A stretch of DNA of 64,000 nt. Origin: Streptomyces sp. A2-16. GTDB taxonomy: Bacteria; Actinomycetota; Actinomycetes; Streptomycetales; Streptomycetaceae. A program made the position numbers and the translations under genes. This document shows positions 16,395-25,633 of this stretch, piece by piece. Within the stretch, counting starts at the first letter, position 1. Each line of letters starts with the position of its first letter. Location of the stretch: NCBI RefSeq assembly GCF_018128905.1, contig NZ_CP063808.1, positions 5,456,001 to 5,520,000 of the forward strand. Direction: 5' to 3'. A model generated the notes under the pieces. The model had not been told where the DNA came from. It searched no databases and saw only the letters and a list, made by a program, of their open reading frames with translations.

Positions 16395-17353
16395 CGAACA
16401 CCCGAGTTCCCGACGTACGACCGCCACGCACCGTGGCCGCGACCGCGCCCGCCGTCGGCGGCGACCGGCCCTCGGCCCGTGATCGCGGCACCCGATTGCT
16501 CGCCGCGCTGTTCCTGACGCCCACCATCGTCGGCATCGTCGTCTTCACGGTGGTGCCGATCGTCGGCTCGGTCGTGCTGAGCTTCTTCCACTGGAACGTG
16601 ATCGACTCCCCGCGTTGGGCCGGGGCCGCCAACTACCGTGAGGTCTTCACCGACTCGACCGTCCTGGTGTCCTTCCGCAACACGCTCGTCTTCATGGTGC
16701 TCGCGGTAGCGCTCCAACTGCTGATCGCCCTCACGCTGGCGCTGGCGGTGAACGGCCGGATGCCCGTGTGGCTGCGCTCGGTCTTCCGCTCCGCGTTCTT
16801 CTTCCCGCTGGTGCTGTCGGCGGCCTCGATCTCGGTGGTGATGAAGTACCTGTTCAACCAGGACTTCGGCGTCGTGAACTGGGCGCTCGGGCTGATCGGG
16901 ATCGCCCCGGTGCCATGGCTGACGTCCGAGAACTCCGCGATGGCGGCGGTGATCCTGGTCTATGTCTGGCAGCAGTTCGGCTTCTCGTTCCTGCTGTTCG
17001 TGGGCGGTCTGAACAACATCCCCAAGGAGATCCACGAGGCCGCCTCCCTCGACGGGGCGACCGGGCTGCGCAAGCACCTGCACGTGACGCTGCCGCTGCT
17101 GTCGCCGACCCTGCTGGTGGCGACCGTGGTCGGGGTCATCAACGCGCTCCAGGTCTTCGAGCAGCCGTACGTCCTGACCGACGGCGGCCCCGGCGACTCC
17201 ACCCGCACCGTCGTGATGGTCATCTACGAGTCGGCGTTCGAGCAGCTGCGCTTCGGTGAGGCGTCCGCGGTGGGCGTGCTGCTGTTCGTGCTGATCATGG
17301 TGGTCACCGCCCTCCAGTTCCGGCTCAGCCGGCGTTTCGTCCACTACCAGTGA
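16391..17353 (+). CDS. sugar ABC transporter permease (MalF type)
   Basis: A 320-residue inner-membrane protein with about six transmembrane helices after a polar N-terminus. The EAA loop that docks to the ATPase is seen as IPKEIHEAASLDGATGLRKH. The first periplasmic region and order in the operon match MalF-type subunits of the carbohydrate uptake CUT1 family. It overlaps the binding-protein gene by ATGA and the next permease gene by GTGA. No ATPase gene follows; a shared multi-sugar ATPase (MsiK in Streptomyces) is the expected energy source. Confidence 0.94.
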   Translation: MTNTRVPDVRPPRTVAATAPAVGGDRPSARDRGTRLLAALFLTPTIVGIVVFTVVPIVGSVVLSFFHWNVIDSPRWAGAANYREVFTDSTVLVSFRNTLVFMVLAVALQLLIALTLALAVNGRMPVWLRSVFRSAFFFPLVLSAASISVVMKYLFNQDFGVVNWALGLIGIAPVPWLTSENSAMAAVILVYVWQQFGFSFLLFVGGLNNIPKEIHEAASLDGATGLRKHLHVTLPLLSPTLLVATVVGVINALQVFEQPYVLTDGGPGDSTRTVVMVIYESAFEQLRFGEASAVGVLLFVLIMVVTALQFRLSRRFVHYQ

Positions 17354-18243
17354 GCCGGGTGAGTCCTTTGAGCCAAGCGACCCTGAAGACCAGCCCCGCA
17401 CCCCTGTCCATGAGCCGTGCGCGGTACTCGCTCGCGCCCTGGGCGCGGATCGCGGGCCTCGCGGCCTGCGCGCTGCTGACCCTCGGGCCGGTCATCTGGA
17501 CGGTCTCCACGTCCCTGCGCACCCCGGCCGAGTCCTTCGACCTGCCGCCGAAGATCATCCCGACGCACCCGACGGTGGAGTCGTACCGGGGGGTCTTCGA
17601 CCAGATCGACGTGTGGCTGCTCGCCCTCAACTCCACGCTGGTGACCGCTCTGATCGCAGTGGGCCAGATGATCACGGCGGGGCTGGCAGGTTACGCCTTC
17701 GCCCGTCTCGACTTCCGTTTCAAGAAGCCGCTGTTCGGGCTCGTGCTCGCGACCATGATGGTCCCGCTGCAGGTCACGATCGTGCCGGTGTTCCTCGTGC
17801 TCAAGTCGATGAGCCTGACCGACACCCTGCTCGGCCTGATCATTCCGGCGTTCCCGACCGCCTTCGGCACCTTCCTCATGCGCCAGTACTTCCTGGGCAT
17901 GCCGAAGGACCTGGGCGAGGCGGCCATGCTCGACGGCGCCGGACCGTGGCGGACCTTCCGGTCCGTGTACGCGCCGCTGGCCACCCCGGGGCTCGCGATC
18001 GTCGGCGTCCTCGCCTTCAACTACCACTGGAACGAGTTCTTCCGGCCGCTGATCCTGGAGACCTCCGGCCAGAACTACACGCTGCCGCTGGGCCTGGTCT
18101 CGCTCCAGGGCAACCTCGGCACCGGCTCCATCTCGGTGGTCCTCGCCGGTGTCGTGCTCTCCATGATCCCCGCCGTCGCCGTGTTCCTCGTCGGCCAGCG
18201 CCCTCTTCGTGAGGGCATCACCTCCGCAGGAGTCAACCGTTGA
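17350..18243 (+). CDS. sugar ABC transporter permease (MalG type)
   Basis: A 297-residue partner permease with about six transmembrane helices and an EAA loop MPKDLGEAAMLDGAGPWRTF. It forms the heterodimeric channel with the preceding subunit. The GTG at 17350 overlaps the previous stop; ATG at 17410 is a possible shorter start closer to the first helix. Its stop overlaps the TTG start of the intracellular GH32 gene, so the four genes are one translation-coupled operon. Confidence 0.94.
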   Translation: MSRVSPLSQATLKTSPAPLSMSRARYSLAPWARIAGLAACALLTLGPVIWTVSTSLRTPAESFDLPPKIIPTHPTVESYRGVFDQIDVWLLALNSTLVTALIAVGQMITAGLAGYAFARLDFRFKKPLFGLVLATMMVPLQVTIVPVFLVLKSMSLTDTLLGLIIPAFPTAFGTFLMRQYFLGMPKDLGEAAMLDGAGPWRTFRSVYAPLATPGLAIVGVLAFNYHWNEFFRPLILETSGQNYTLPLGLVSLQGNLGTGSISVVLAGVVLSMIPAVAVFLVGQRPLREGITSAGVNR

Positions 18244-19607
18244 GCCCTGACCCCAACGCCCCGCGTTTCCGGGTCCGTCCGCCCGCCAACTGGATCAACG
18301 ACCCGAACGGGCCCTTCCGTTGGCGCGGCCGCCACCACCTCTTCTACCAGCACAACCCGCAGGCCCCGGTCCACGCGAACGTCCACTGGGGGCATGCCTC
18401 CAGCCCCGACCTCGCCCACTGGGAGCACCATCCGGTCGCGCTCACCCCGACGCCCGGCGGTCCGGACGAGGCCGGGTGCTGGTCGGGGTGCGTGGTGGAC
18501 GACGACGGTGTGCCGACGGCCGTGTACACCGGTGTCGACCGCACCCACACGGGGCTGGGATCGATCTGCCTCGCGGTGGCCGAGGACGACGATCTCGAGG
18601 CGTGGAAGCCCGTTCCGGTACCGGTGGTGTCCGGTCCGCCGGCGGACCTGGACGTGACGATGTTCCGCGACCCGTTCGTCTTCCGCTTCGAGGGCCGGCG
18701 CTGGGCGTTGGTCGGCGCCGGGCACGCGGACGGCACGCCGTCGGTGCTGGTGTACGACTGCGAGGACCTCCACGACTGGCGGTTCGCCGGGGTGTTGCTG
18801 GACGGCCGGGACCCGGTGGCGGCCAAGGCCCTCGGCCCGGGGGCGACCGGGTGGGAGTGCCCGCAGTTGGCGCGCACACCCGGGGGCGAGTGGGTGCTCG
18901 CGGTGGCGCTGTGGGACGGCGACCCGCTGGGGACGGCGTATGTGACGGGCCGGCTGACCCGACCGCCCGGCGGCGGACCGAGGTTCGTGCCCCGCCTCGG
19001 CGGACGCCTCGATCTGGGACGTGACTTCTACGCTCCCTGCGTCCTGCAGGACACCGAGCTCGACCGGGCGCTGCTGTGGGGCTGGTCCTGGGAGGCCCGT
19101 CCGCAGCAGGAGGTCGACGGGGCGGGCTGGGCCGGGGTTCTCACAGCACCCCGGGTCGTGGACGTGCACGAGGATGGCTCACTGCGGGTGGCACCGGCCC
19201 CGGAGCTCGAACTCCTGCGCTCCACCGACCTGTTGGGCCCGGGGCCGCTCCCGGACGCGTACGACCTGACGGTGACCGCGGACTCTCCCGCCATCGTGGG
19301 TCTGCTGCGGGCCGCCTCGGGGGCCGAGCTCACGGTGCGGCTGGACCCCGCTGCGGGCACGGTGACGCTGGACCGCTCGGGATGGCCCCGGTCTCGGTCC
19401 GACGGCTCCGCTCCGTTGGTCGTGCGGATCCCCGAAGGACGGCTGACTGTGCGCGTCCTGGTGGACGGCTCCCTGCTCGAACTCTTCGCCGGGGAACGGG
19501 CGATGGTCACGGAGCGGGTCTACCGACGGCCCGGGGACACCGCCGAGCTGACGGTGTCGGGGGACGGGATCGACGTCGAGTGCCGGGCTCTCGTGGCGAA
19601 ACGGTGA
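18240..19607 (+). CDS. intracellular GH32 fructosidase
   Basis: A 455-residue GH32 enzyme without a signal peptide. The catalytic residues are Asp21 in WINDPNG, Asp144 in FRDP and Glu206 in WECP. The C-terminal sandwich includes VDGSLLELFAGE. It should release fructose (and glucose from sucrose-ended chains) from imported oligosaccharides. It starts with TTG at 18240, overlapping the permease stop by TTGA; position and conserved N-terminus fix this rare start. Together with the exported paralogue it gives a two-compartment fructan pathway. Sucrose-6-phosphate hydrolase is less likely because import is by ABC rather than PTS. Confidence 0.93.
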   Translation: MSPDPNAPRFRVRPPANWINDPNGPFRWRGRHHLFYQHNPQAPVHANVHWGHASSPDLAHWEHHPVALTPTPGGPDEAGCWSGCVVDDDGVPTAVYTGVDRTHTGLGSICLAVAEDDDLEAWKPVPVPVVSGPPADLDVTMFRDPFVFRFEGRRWALVGAGHADGTPSVLVYDCEDLHDWRFAGVLLDGRDPVAAKALGPGATGWECPQLARTPGGEWVLAVALWDGDPLGTAYVTGRLTRPPGGGPRFVPRLGGRLDLGRDFYAPCVLQDTELDRALLWGWSWEARPQQEVDGAGWAGVLTAPRVVDVHEDGSLRVAPAPELELLRSTDLLGPGPLPDAYDLTVTADSPAIVGLLRAASGAELTVRLDPAAGTVTLDRSGWPRSRSDGSAPLVVRIPEGRLTVRVLVDGSLLELFAGERAMVTERVYRRPGDTAELTVSGDGIDVECRALVAKR

Positions 19608-20040
19608 GCGCCCCGGCGGGAGTGCGTCACTGCAACCGGTGAGCTCGGGTTCGGGCTGGTCCGGGCGTGCTCCCGCCGCGGATCTCCTGGCGGGGCCGCG
19701 TCGCCGCCCGGTGTGGGCACGCCGACGAACCGCCCCCTGTCCACGACCGTCGACAGATGCCCCGCGGCCGGGCGGCGCGGAGCGCCAGAGGACCGTCGCG
19801 CGGCCGGGCGGCGCGGCGCGCCAGAGCGCCAGAGGACCGCCGCGCAAAGACGCCTGCCGGCCCGCCTGGCCCACGGACGGATGCCCCGCGGCCACGCGCG
19901 ACGCGCCAGGAGACCGCCGCGCAGCGACTCCAGCCGGGTGGCGCCTGGGCCACGGTCCGTGCGACCTGACCGGTACCGCGCCGGACAACGTCCCCGTGGT
20001 CGCGGCCCGTCCTGCCGTCAGGAGCGCGCCTCGTCCGCGC
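19608..20040. other. gene-free stretch with degenerate repeats
   Basis: About 430 bases between the GH32 stop and the LacI stop. Frames give only Arg/Ala/Pro-rich peptides with no family signature. It contains three degenerate GC-rich direct repeats. Confidence 0.6.
19756..19923 (+). repeat. three degenerate GC-rich direct repeats
   Basis: Units of about 45 bases start near 19756, 19800 and 19880. Shared blocks are GCGGCCGGGCGGCGCGG, GCGCCAGAGGACCG and CCGCGCA. The first and third begin GATGCCCCGCGGCC. Spacing is irregular, so this is not CRISPR. Confidence 0.55.
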
Positions 20041-21105
20041 TCACGCTGTCGGCGCCGGGCCCACCGAGCCCCGGCCGATCAACGGGCAGGCGACGCGCCG
20101 GACCGTGGCGGGCGGTGTGCGGCCGGTGTCGATGGCGTCGAGGAGGAGACGGGCGGCGGCCTCTCCCATCTCCCGGTGCGGCAGCGCGACGGTGGTCAGG
20201 GGCGGGGACAGGTGGGCGGCCATGTGCTCCTGGTCGTCGTAGCCCACCACCGACAGTTCGCCGGGCACGGTGATGCCGAGCCGTGCCGCACAGTGCAGGG
20301 TGCCCGCCGCGACCCGGTCGTTGTAGCAGAAGATCCCCGTCGGGCGCAGTTCGGCGGGGACGCCGTCGAGAACGCGGGCCGCGCCCTCGTAGCCGCTGGA
20401 GATCTCGCCGCCGGTGCGCACGATCCAGTCCTTGGGCAGGTCGACGCCCTCCGCGCGCAGGGCGTCCCGGAAGCCGCGGAGCCGTTCGACGGACGCGATG
20501 TCCTGCTGCCCCCCGACCAGCGCGATCCTGCGGTGGCCCTGGTCGAGGAGCAACCGGGCCGCCGTACGGCCGCCGGCCCGCTCGGCGGGGACGACGCACG
20601 GCAGGGAGTCGTCGTCGGGCAGGCAGTTGGCCAGGACCGAGTGGGTGCGGTGCAGGCCCTCGGGGACGCGGACGCGGCGCAGGGACATGGCCGCGTAGAT
20701 GATGCCGTCGACGCGTCGGTCGAGGAGTTCGGCGACGGCCGCGTCCTCCTTGGCGCGGTCGCCGCCGGAGTCGACGGTGAGGACGAGGTGGTCACTGTCC
20801 CAGGCCGTCTCCATGGCGCCGCGCAGCAGCCGGCCAGCGAAGGGCGAGGAGGCGATCTCGTCGGTGACCAGGCCGATCACGGCCGTGCGGCGGCTGCGCA
20901 GGCCGCGGGCGACGGGGTCGGGGCGATAGCCGAGCTGGGTGGCGGCGCGGCGGATGCGCTCCTGGGTGGCGGGCGAGAGGTTGCCTTCGGCGCGGCCGTT
21001 GAACACGAAGGAGACGGCGGTGTGCGACACGCCGGCGAGCCGGGCGACGTCCCGTGACGTGGGACGCCCCGGTCCCGCCGACCGCTTGTCCTCGGTGCCG
21101 TCCAT
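20041..21105 (-). CDS. LacI-family transcriptional regulator
   Basis: A 354-residue repressor. The N-terminal HTH with hinge is TSRDVARLAGVSHTAVSFVF and RIRRAATQLGYRPDPVARGL (about residues 16-70). The rest is the periplasmic-binding-protein-like sugar sensor, with GHRRIALVGG and GIFCYNDRVAAGTL. It lies at the end of the fructan locus, convergent with the operon, and is the best candidate to bind the paired CTAAC/GTTAG sites. Inducer is probably fructose, sucrose or a short fructan. The ATG at 21105 is the only start giving a normal N-terminus. Confidence 0.94.
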   Translation of the reverse strand: MDGTEDKRSAGPGRPTSRDVARLAGVSHTAVSFVFNGRAEGNLSPATQERIRRAATQLGYRPDPVARGLRSRRTAVIGLVTDEIASSPFAGRLLRGAMETAWDSDHLVLTVDSGGDRAKEDAAVAELLDRRVDGIIYAAMSLRRVRVPEGLHRTHSVLANCLPDDDSLPCVVPAERAGGRTAARLLLDQGHRRIALVGGQQDIASVERLRGFRDALRAEGVDLPKDWIVRTGGEISSGYEGAARVLDGVPAELRPTGIFCYNDRVAAGTLHCAARLGITVPGELSVVGYDDQEHMAAHLSPPLTTVALPHREMGEAAARLLLDAIDTGRTPPATVRRVACPLIGRGSVGPAPTA

Positions 21106-21200
21106 GCCGTCCGCTGCCCTCGTCCCCGCCCGTCCGGTTGATCATTGCTCACCCTATCCGTGAGGCTGGGAGGACGACACAGTCAAGGGAAGGTCCGGAC

Positions 21201-22031
21201 GTGATCAGCATCCCGACGCACGTGCTCAACGACGGAACGAAGATCCCCGCCCTCGGTCTGGGCACCTGGCCGATGGACGACGCCGAGGCGGAGCGGGCGG
21301 TCGCCACCGCTCTGGAGAGCGGCTACCGGCTCCTCGACACGGCGACGAACTACCGGAACGAGACCGGTGTCGGTCGAGGCGTGGCCGCCGGGGGCGTCCC
21401 GCGCGAGGAGGTCCTCGTGACGACGAAGCTGCCCGGCCGGCATCACGGGTACGAGGAGACCCTGGCCTCCTTCGAGGAGTCCCGCGCCCGTCTCGGCCTG
21501 GAGTACGTGGACCTGTACCTGATCCACTGGCCGCTCCCCCGGGTCGACAAGTACATCGACTCGTGGAAGGCCATGATCAAGCTTCGCGAGGACGGCCTCG
21601 TACGGTCGATCGGGGTCTCCAACTTCACGGCGGCGCACATCGAGCGGCTGGAGAGGGAGACCGGGGTCCTGCCGTCCGTCAACCAGATCGAGCTGCACCC
21701 CCTGTTCCCGCAGGACGCGCTGCGCGCCTTCCACGCCGACAAGGGCATCGTGACCGAGAGCTGGAGCCCGCTGGGCCGGGGTTCGGACCTCCTGGACGAC
21801 CCGGCCGTGACCGGCGTGGCCGAAGCGCACGGTGTCACGCCCGGCCAGGTGATCCTGCGCTGGCACGTCCAGCTCGGCGCCCTGCCCATCCCGAAGTCCG
21901 GTGACCCCGAGCGGCAGCGCACCAACCTCGACGTGTTCGGCTTCGAGCTGAGCGAGCCCGAGATGGCGGCGATCGGCGACCGCGAACACCGACGCCTGGG
22001 CGGTGACCCGGAGGTGCACGAGGAGTTCTGA
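21201..22031 (+). CDS. aldo/keto reductase
   Basis: A 276-residue AKR with the NADPH-dependent family signatures: GYRLLDTATNYRNE (catalytic Asp and Tyr), TTKLPGRHHG (Lys), and YLIHWP (His). LPIPKSGDPERQRTN is the cofactor-binding signature. It resembles AKR5-type 2,5-diketo-D-gluconate reductases. The GTG at 21201 has a GGGAAGG ribosome site. It is divergent from the LacI gene, but a role in sugar metabolism is only suggested. Confidence 0.93.
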   Translation: MISIPTHVLNDGTKIPALGLGTWPMDDAEAERAVATALESGYRLLDTATNYRNETGVGRGVAAGGVPREEVLVTTKLPGRHHGYEETLASFEESRARLGLEYVDLYLIHWPLPRVDKYIDSWKAMIKLREDGLVRSIGVSNFTAAHIERLERETGVLPSVNQIELHPLFPQDALRAFHADKGIVTESWSPLGRGSDLLDDPAVTGVAEAHGVTPGQVILRWHVQLGALPIPKSGDPERQRTNLDVFGFELSEPEMAAIGDREHRRLGGDPEVHEEF

Positions 22032-22047
22032 ACAACCGCAGGGGTAC
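22023..22047 (+). promoter_or_regulatory. SigB-type promoter-like sequence
   Basis: GAGT at 22023-22026, a 15-base spacer, then GGGTAC at 22042-22047 fits GNNT-N14-16-GGGTAY. It overlaps the end of the aldo/keto reductase gene and lies 27 bases before the phosphoesterase start. The GNNT half carries little information, so chance is possible. Confidence 0.3.
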
Positions 22048-22073
22048 CCGGGAGGCTCCGAAAGGAGCCTCAG

Positions 22074-22655
22074 GTGAGTGAGCGACTGAGGGACTACCAC
22101 GGCAAGCGGGACTTCGGACGGACCCGTGAGCCGGAAGGGCGGCAGGCCCCCACGGATGCCGCGCCCCGGTTCGTCGTGCAGATCCACGACGCGAGCACGA
22201 TGCACTTCGACTTCCGGCTCCAGGTCGGCGACGTGCTGAAGTCCTGGTCGATCCCGAAGGGCCCCTCCGACGTGCCCAAGGACAAACGCCTCGCCGTGCC
22301 GACGGAGGACCATCCGCTGGAGTACGAGGACTTCGAGGGCGTGATCCCCGAGGGCGAGTACGGCGGCGGCACGGTGATCGTCTGGGACCGCGGCACCTAC
22401 GAACCCCTGAGCCACGACCGCCAGGGGCGTCCCGTCGACTTCGCCGAGTCGCTGGAGCGCGGGCACGCCACGTTCCGGCTGCACGGGACAAAGCTGCGCG
22501 GCCGGTACGCGCTCACCCGCTTCCGTGAGGACAACTGGCTGCTGGTGAAGACCGCCGAGGGACGGGCGCGCGGACACGGCACACCGGATCCGCGCCGAGC
22601 ACGCTCGGTCCGGACCGGCCGGGCCCTGGCGCAGGTCGCCGCCGAGGAGAACTGA
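22074..22655 (+). CDS. LigD-type DNA repair 3'-phosphoesterase domain protein
   Basis: A 193-residue stand-alone homologue of the phosphoesterase (PE) domain of bacterial LigD. Visible motifs are FVVQIHDASTMHFDFRL, with the His and Asp metal ligands, TEDHPLEYEDFEG, and IPEGEYGGGTVIVWDRGTYE. The PE domain trims 3' ends before joining in non-homologous end joining. In actinomycetes the LigD parts are often separate genes, and an ATP-dependent ligase lies 8 kb downstream in this window. GTG at 22074 follows AAAGGAG. Ku is not in the window. Confidence 0.93.
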   Translation: MSERLRDYHGKRDFGRTREPEGRQAPTDAAPRFVVQIHDASTMHFDFRLQVGDVLKSWSIPKGPSDVPKDKRLAVPTEDHPLEYEDFEGVIPEGEYGGGTVIVWDRGTYEPLSHDRQGRPVDFAESLERGHATFRLHGTKLRGRYALTRFREDNWLLVKTAEGRARGHGTPDPRRARSVRTGRALAQVAAEEN

Positions 22656-22767
22656 GCGGGAAGATCCGCCGAACACCGCCCCGGCCACCCGTGCGGGCCT
22701 CTATGTTCACAACGACGTCCACCGCGACACGTCGTCGCTCACGCTCATGAGCCAGGAGGCCTTCCGC

Positions 22768-23202
22768 ATGCGCATCGCGCTCCGTACCGCCATATCCGGC
22801 GCGGTCGTCACCGCCACCGTCTTCACCGGCGGTGCCGCACAGGCGACCCCGCCCGGCCCCGGAGTGACCGGCACACTGATCGCCCAGAAGACCGTGGGCG
22901 ACACCGACTACGTCCTCAGAGAGATCACCGTCCCGCCGGGCCAGGCGACCGGCTGGCACTACCACGACGGTCCCGTCTACGGGTACGTCAAGCAGGGCAC
23001 CCTCAGTCACTACCACGCCGACTGCGCCAGTGACGGCGTCTACCCGCAGGGCACCGTGGTGCGCGAGCCGGGCGGCCCCGGCGACGTCCACTTCGGCCGC
23101 AACGAGGGAAGCACCCCGCTCGTCCTGGAGGTGCTGTACGTGCTCCCGCACGGCTCGCCGTACTCCGAGGACGTGCCGAACCCCGGCTGCTCCTTCCAGT
23201 GA
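22768..23202 (+). CDS. secreted cupin-domain protein
   Basis: A 144-residue protein with a signal peptide: MRIALRTAISGAVVTATVF, a small-residue region and likely cleavage after AQA. The mature part is a small cupin: TGWHYHDGPVYGYVKQGTL supplies the His metal ligands, and GGPGDVHFG is the second cupin motif. The ATG at 22768 is chosen over one 21 bases upstream because GGAGG sits 9 bases before it. Two Cys in the mature chain may form a disulfide. Enzymatic function is unknown; it may bind a metal or small ligand outside the cell. Confidence 0.88.
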   Translation: MRIALRTAISGAVVTATVFTGGAAQATPPGPGVTGTLIAQKTVGDTDYVLREITVPPGQATGWHYHDGPVYGYVKQGTLSHYHADCASDGVYPQGTVVREPGGPGDVHFGRNEGSTPLVLEVLYVLPHGSPYSEDVPNPGCSFQ

Positions 23203-23220
23203 TCCCGATCAACGCGGCGA

Positions 23221-25569
23221 TCACAGGCCGGGCGGTTCCAGGGACTGCTCGGCCCAGATCGTCTTGCCGCTGCCGGTCTGTCTGCTCCCCCAGCGCTGGG
23301 TGAGCTGGGCGACCAGCAGCAGCCCGCGGCCGCCCTCGTCGAAGGCGTGGGCGCGCCGCAGGTGCGGTGAGGTGGAACTGCCGTCGGAGACCTCGCAGAT
23401 GAGGGTGCGGTCCCGGATCAGCCGGAGCTGGATGGGCGGTTCGCCGTACCGGATGGCATTGGTGACCAGTTCGCTGACGACGAGTTCGGTGACGAAGGAG
23501 GCCTCCTCCAGTCCCCAGGCGGCCAGTTGCTGGGTGGCGGCCTGCCGGGTCGCGGCCACCTGGGCGGGGTCGGGCTCGACGTCCCAGGTGGCGACTTGGT
23601 CCGCGCCGAGCACCCGGGTGCGGGCCAGCAGCAGGGCCACGTCGTCGCCGGGTTCTTCGGGCAGTACGGCCTTCAGGACCATGTCGCACAGATCGTCGAG
23701 GGTGTCCGTTTTCGCGGTGAGCGCGCGGCACAGTTCGTCGGTGGCGTGGTCGACGTCGCGGTCCCGGTCCTCGATGAGCCCGTCGGTGTAGAGGGCGACG
23801 ACGGCCCCCTCGGGCAGTTCGATCTCCGTGGCCTCGAAGGGCAGTCCGCCGACCCCGAGCGGGGGCCCCGCGCTCAGCGGGACGAGCTGCGTGGTGCCGT
23901 CGGGCAGGACCAGGGCCGGCGGCGGATGGCCGGCGGCGGCCGCGGTGAGGCGGCGCGAGACCGGGTCGTAGACGGCGTAGAGGCAGGTGGCGCCCAGCTC
24001 CGCGGCGTCGTCCTCACGGTCGTCCGAGGCGAGGTGGGTGACGAGGTCGTCGAGGTGGGTGAGGAGCTCGTCGGGTGGCAGGTCGACGTCGGCGAGGGTG
24101 CGCACCGCCGTGCACAGGCGCCCCATGGTGGCCGAGGAGGCGATGCCGTGACCGACGACGTCGCCGACGACGAGGGCGACGCGGCTGCCGGAGAGCGGGA
24201 TGACGTCGAACCAGTCGCCGCCGATGCCGGCCAGGGAGCCGGAGGGCAGGTAGCGGTGGGCGACCTCGACCGCGGCCTGCCCGGGCAGGCCGCGGGGCAG
24301 AAGGCTGTTCTGCAGGGCCAGTGCGGTGGTGCGCTCACGGGCGAAGCGGCGGGCGTTGTCGATGCAGACGGCGGCCCGGCTGGCGAGTTCCTCGCCAAGG
24401 ACGGCGTCGTCCTCGGCGAAATCGTCGGGGTGGGCGATCCGGACGGCGACCACGACGCCCAGGGTGGTGCCGCGGGCCTTGAGAGGCACGGCGAGCAGGG
24501 AGTGGACGCCCTTGCGGTAGGAGCGGCCGGCCGGGGCGCGGGCGTTGCGCTCGGCGACCCAGCGCACGAAGTCGGGCTCGCCGGCCTGGCTGAGGACCGC
24601 CCGCCCGTCCCGCAGGGCCCGCGCGGGCGGCGAGGGGGCGGGGTAGACGTCCGTCGCGCCGAGACGGACGGCGGCCTCGGGGGTGCCCTCGTGGGCGGAG
24701 CCGTGGGCGACGCGGCGCAGGGCGATGTCGCCTTCGAGGACGGTGGGCGGTTCGTCCGCGCCCAGGACCCATTCGAGGAGGTCGACGCTGGCGAAGTCGG
24801 CGTAGCGGGGCACGAGGAGTCCGACGAGTTCCTCGGTGGTGCGCACCACGTCGAGGGTGGTGCCGATGGTGGCCGCCGCCTCATTGAGCAGAGCCAGTCG
24901 CTGCCGGGCCCAGTACTGGTCGCTGCTGTCGAAGGCGGCCAGGGCGACGCCGGTCGGCTCCGTCGAGCCCTCGTCGTGGAGGGGCCACATCTCGCAGGTC
25001 CAGGCGTGTTCGTGGTTGAGGGCGGGCGCGCCGGCGAAGCTCTCGTAGCGGGCCGGTCTGCCGGTCTCGGCCACCTGGCGCAGGTTGGCCAGGAAACCGC
25101 GGCTGTGCTCGGCGTCCTCGACGGTGTCCGCGAAGAAGCGGCCGAGCAGGGCTTCCTCCGGCACTCCCATGACCCTGCAGGCCACCCCGTTGAGGCGCAG
25201 GTAGCGCTGTCGGGTGTCGAAGACCGACATGGACATCGAGGCTTGCTGGAAGGCCTGCCCGGCCAGGGTCTGCTCGGCGCTGCCGGGGGGCCGGCCCGTG
25301 ATCACGTATCCGGTCGGTGTGCCGTCGCCGCCCAGCACGGGGCACGCGTCCAGGACGAGCGTGAGGGGGGAACCGTCGCGGTGCCGCAGTACGACGGTTC
25401 CCTTCAGCGCCGCCACGACCGGTCCCGGCGGCTGGTCGGCGAGGAGTTCCCGGGCGGCCCGTCCCACGACCTCCTCGGCCGTGTGTCCCGTCAGCCGCCG
25501 GGCACCCTCGCTCCACCCCGTGACGACACCTGCGGCATCGGTGACCGCCGTAGCGGAGACATGCTCCAT
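23221..25569 (-). CDS. PAS/GAF/SpoIIE phosphatase with C-terminal anti-sigma-type ATPase
   Basis: A 782-residue signalling protein. Domains in order: PAS (about 1-110), second PAS (about 120-225), GAF (about 240-420), SpoIIE-type PP2C phosphatase (about 440-640; GGDWFDVIPL, VGDVVGHG and GDDVALLLAR contain the metal Asp residues), and an RsbW-like HATPase (about 660-775; VSELVTNAIRYG, GRGLLLVAQL). Such proteins dephosphorylate anti-sigma-factor antagonists or bind partners in stress signalling. Possible starts are ATG at 25569 or 25602; neither has a strong ribosome site. It is single-gene and its partner is unknown. Confidence 0.92.
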   Translation of the reverse strand: MEHVSATAVTDAAGVVTGWSEGARRLTGHTAEEVVGRAARELLADQPPGPVVAALKGTVVLRHRDGSPLTLVLDACPVLGGDGTPTGYVITGRPPGSAEQTLAGQAFQQASMSMSVFDTRQRYLRLNGVACRVMGVPEEALLGRFFADTVEDAEHSRGFLANLRQVAETGRPARYESFAGAPALNHEHAWTCEMWPLHDEGSTEPTGVALAAFDSSDQYWARQRLALLNEAAATIGTTLDVVRTTEELVGLLVPRYADFASVDLLEWVLGADEPPTVLEGDIALRRVAHGSAHEGTPEAAVRLGATDVYPAPSPPARALRDGRAVLSQAGEPDFVRWVAERNARAPAGRSYRKGVHSLLAVPLKARGTTLGVVVAVRIAHPDDFAEDDAVLGEELASRAAVCIDNARRFARERTTALALQNSLLPRGLPGQAAVEVAHRYLPSGSLAGIGGDWFDVIPLSGSRVALVVGDVVGHGIASSATMGRLCTAVRTLADVDLPPDELLTHLDDLVTHLASDDREDDAAELGATCLYAVYDPVSRRLTAAAAGHPPPALVLPDGTTQLVPLSAGPPLGVGGLPFEATEIELPEGAVVALYTDGLIEDRDRDVDHATDELCRALTAKTDTLDDLCDMVLKAVLPEEPGDDVALLLARTRVLGADQVATWDVEPDPAQVAATRQAATQQLAAWGLEEASFVTELVVSELVTNAIRYGEPPIQLRLIRDRTLICEVSDGSSTSPHLRRAHAFDEGGRGLLLVAQLTQRWGSRQTGSGKTIWAEQSLEPPGL

Positions 25570-25633
25570 ATCGTCCAGGATGGTCCCTTTGTCAGACCGC
25601 ATCAACCGAAACGGGGCAACCGTGCCCCGTCCG

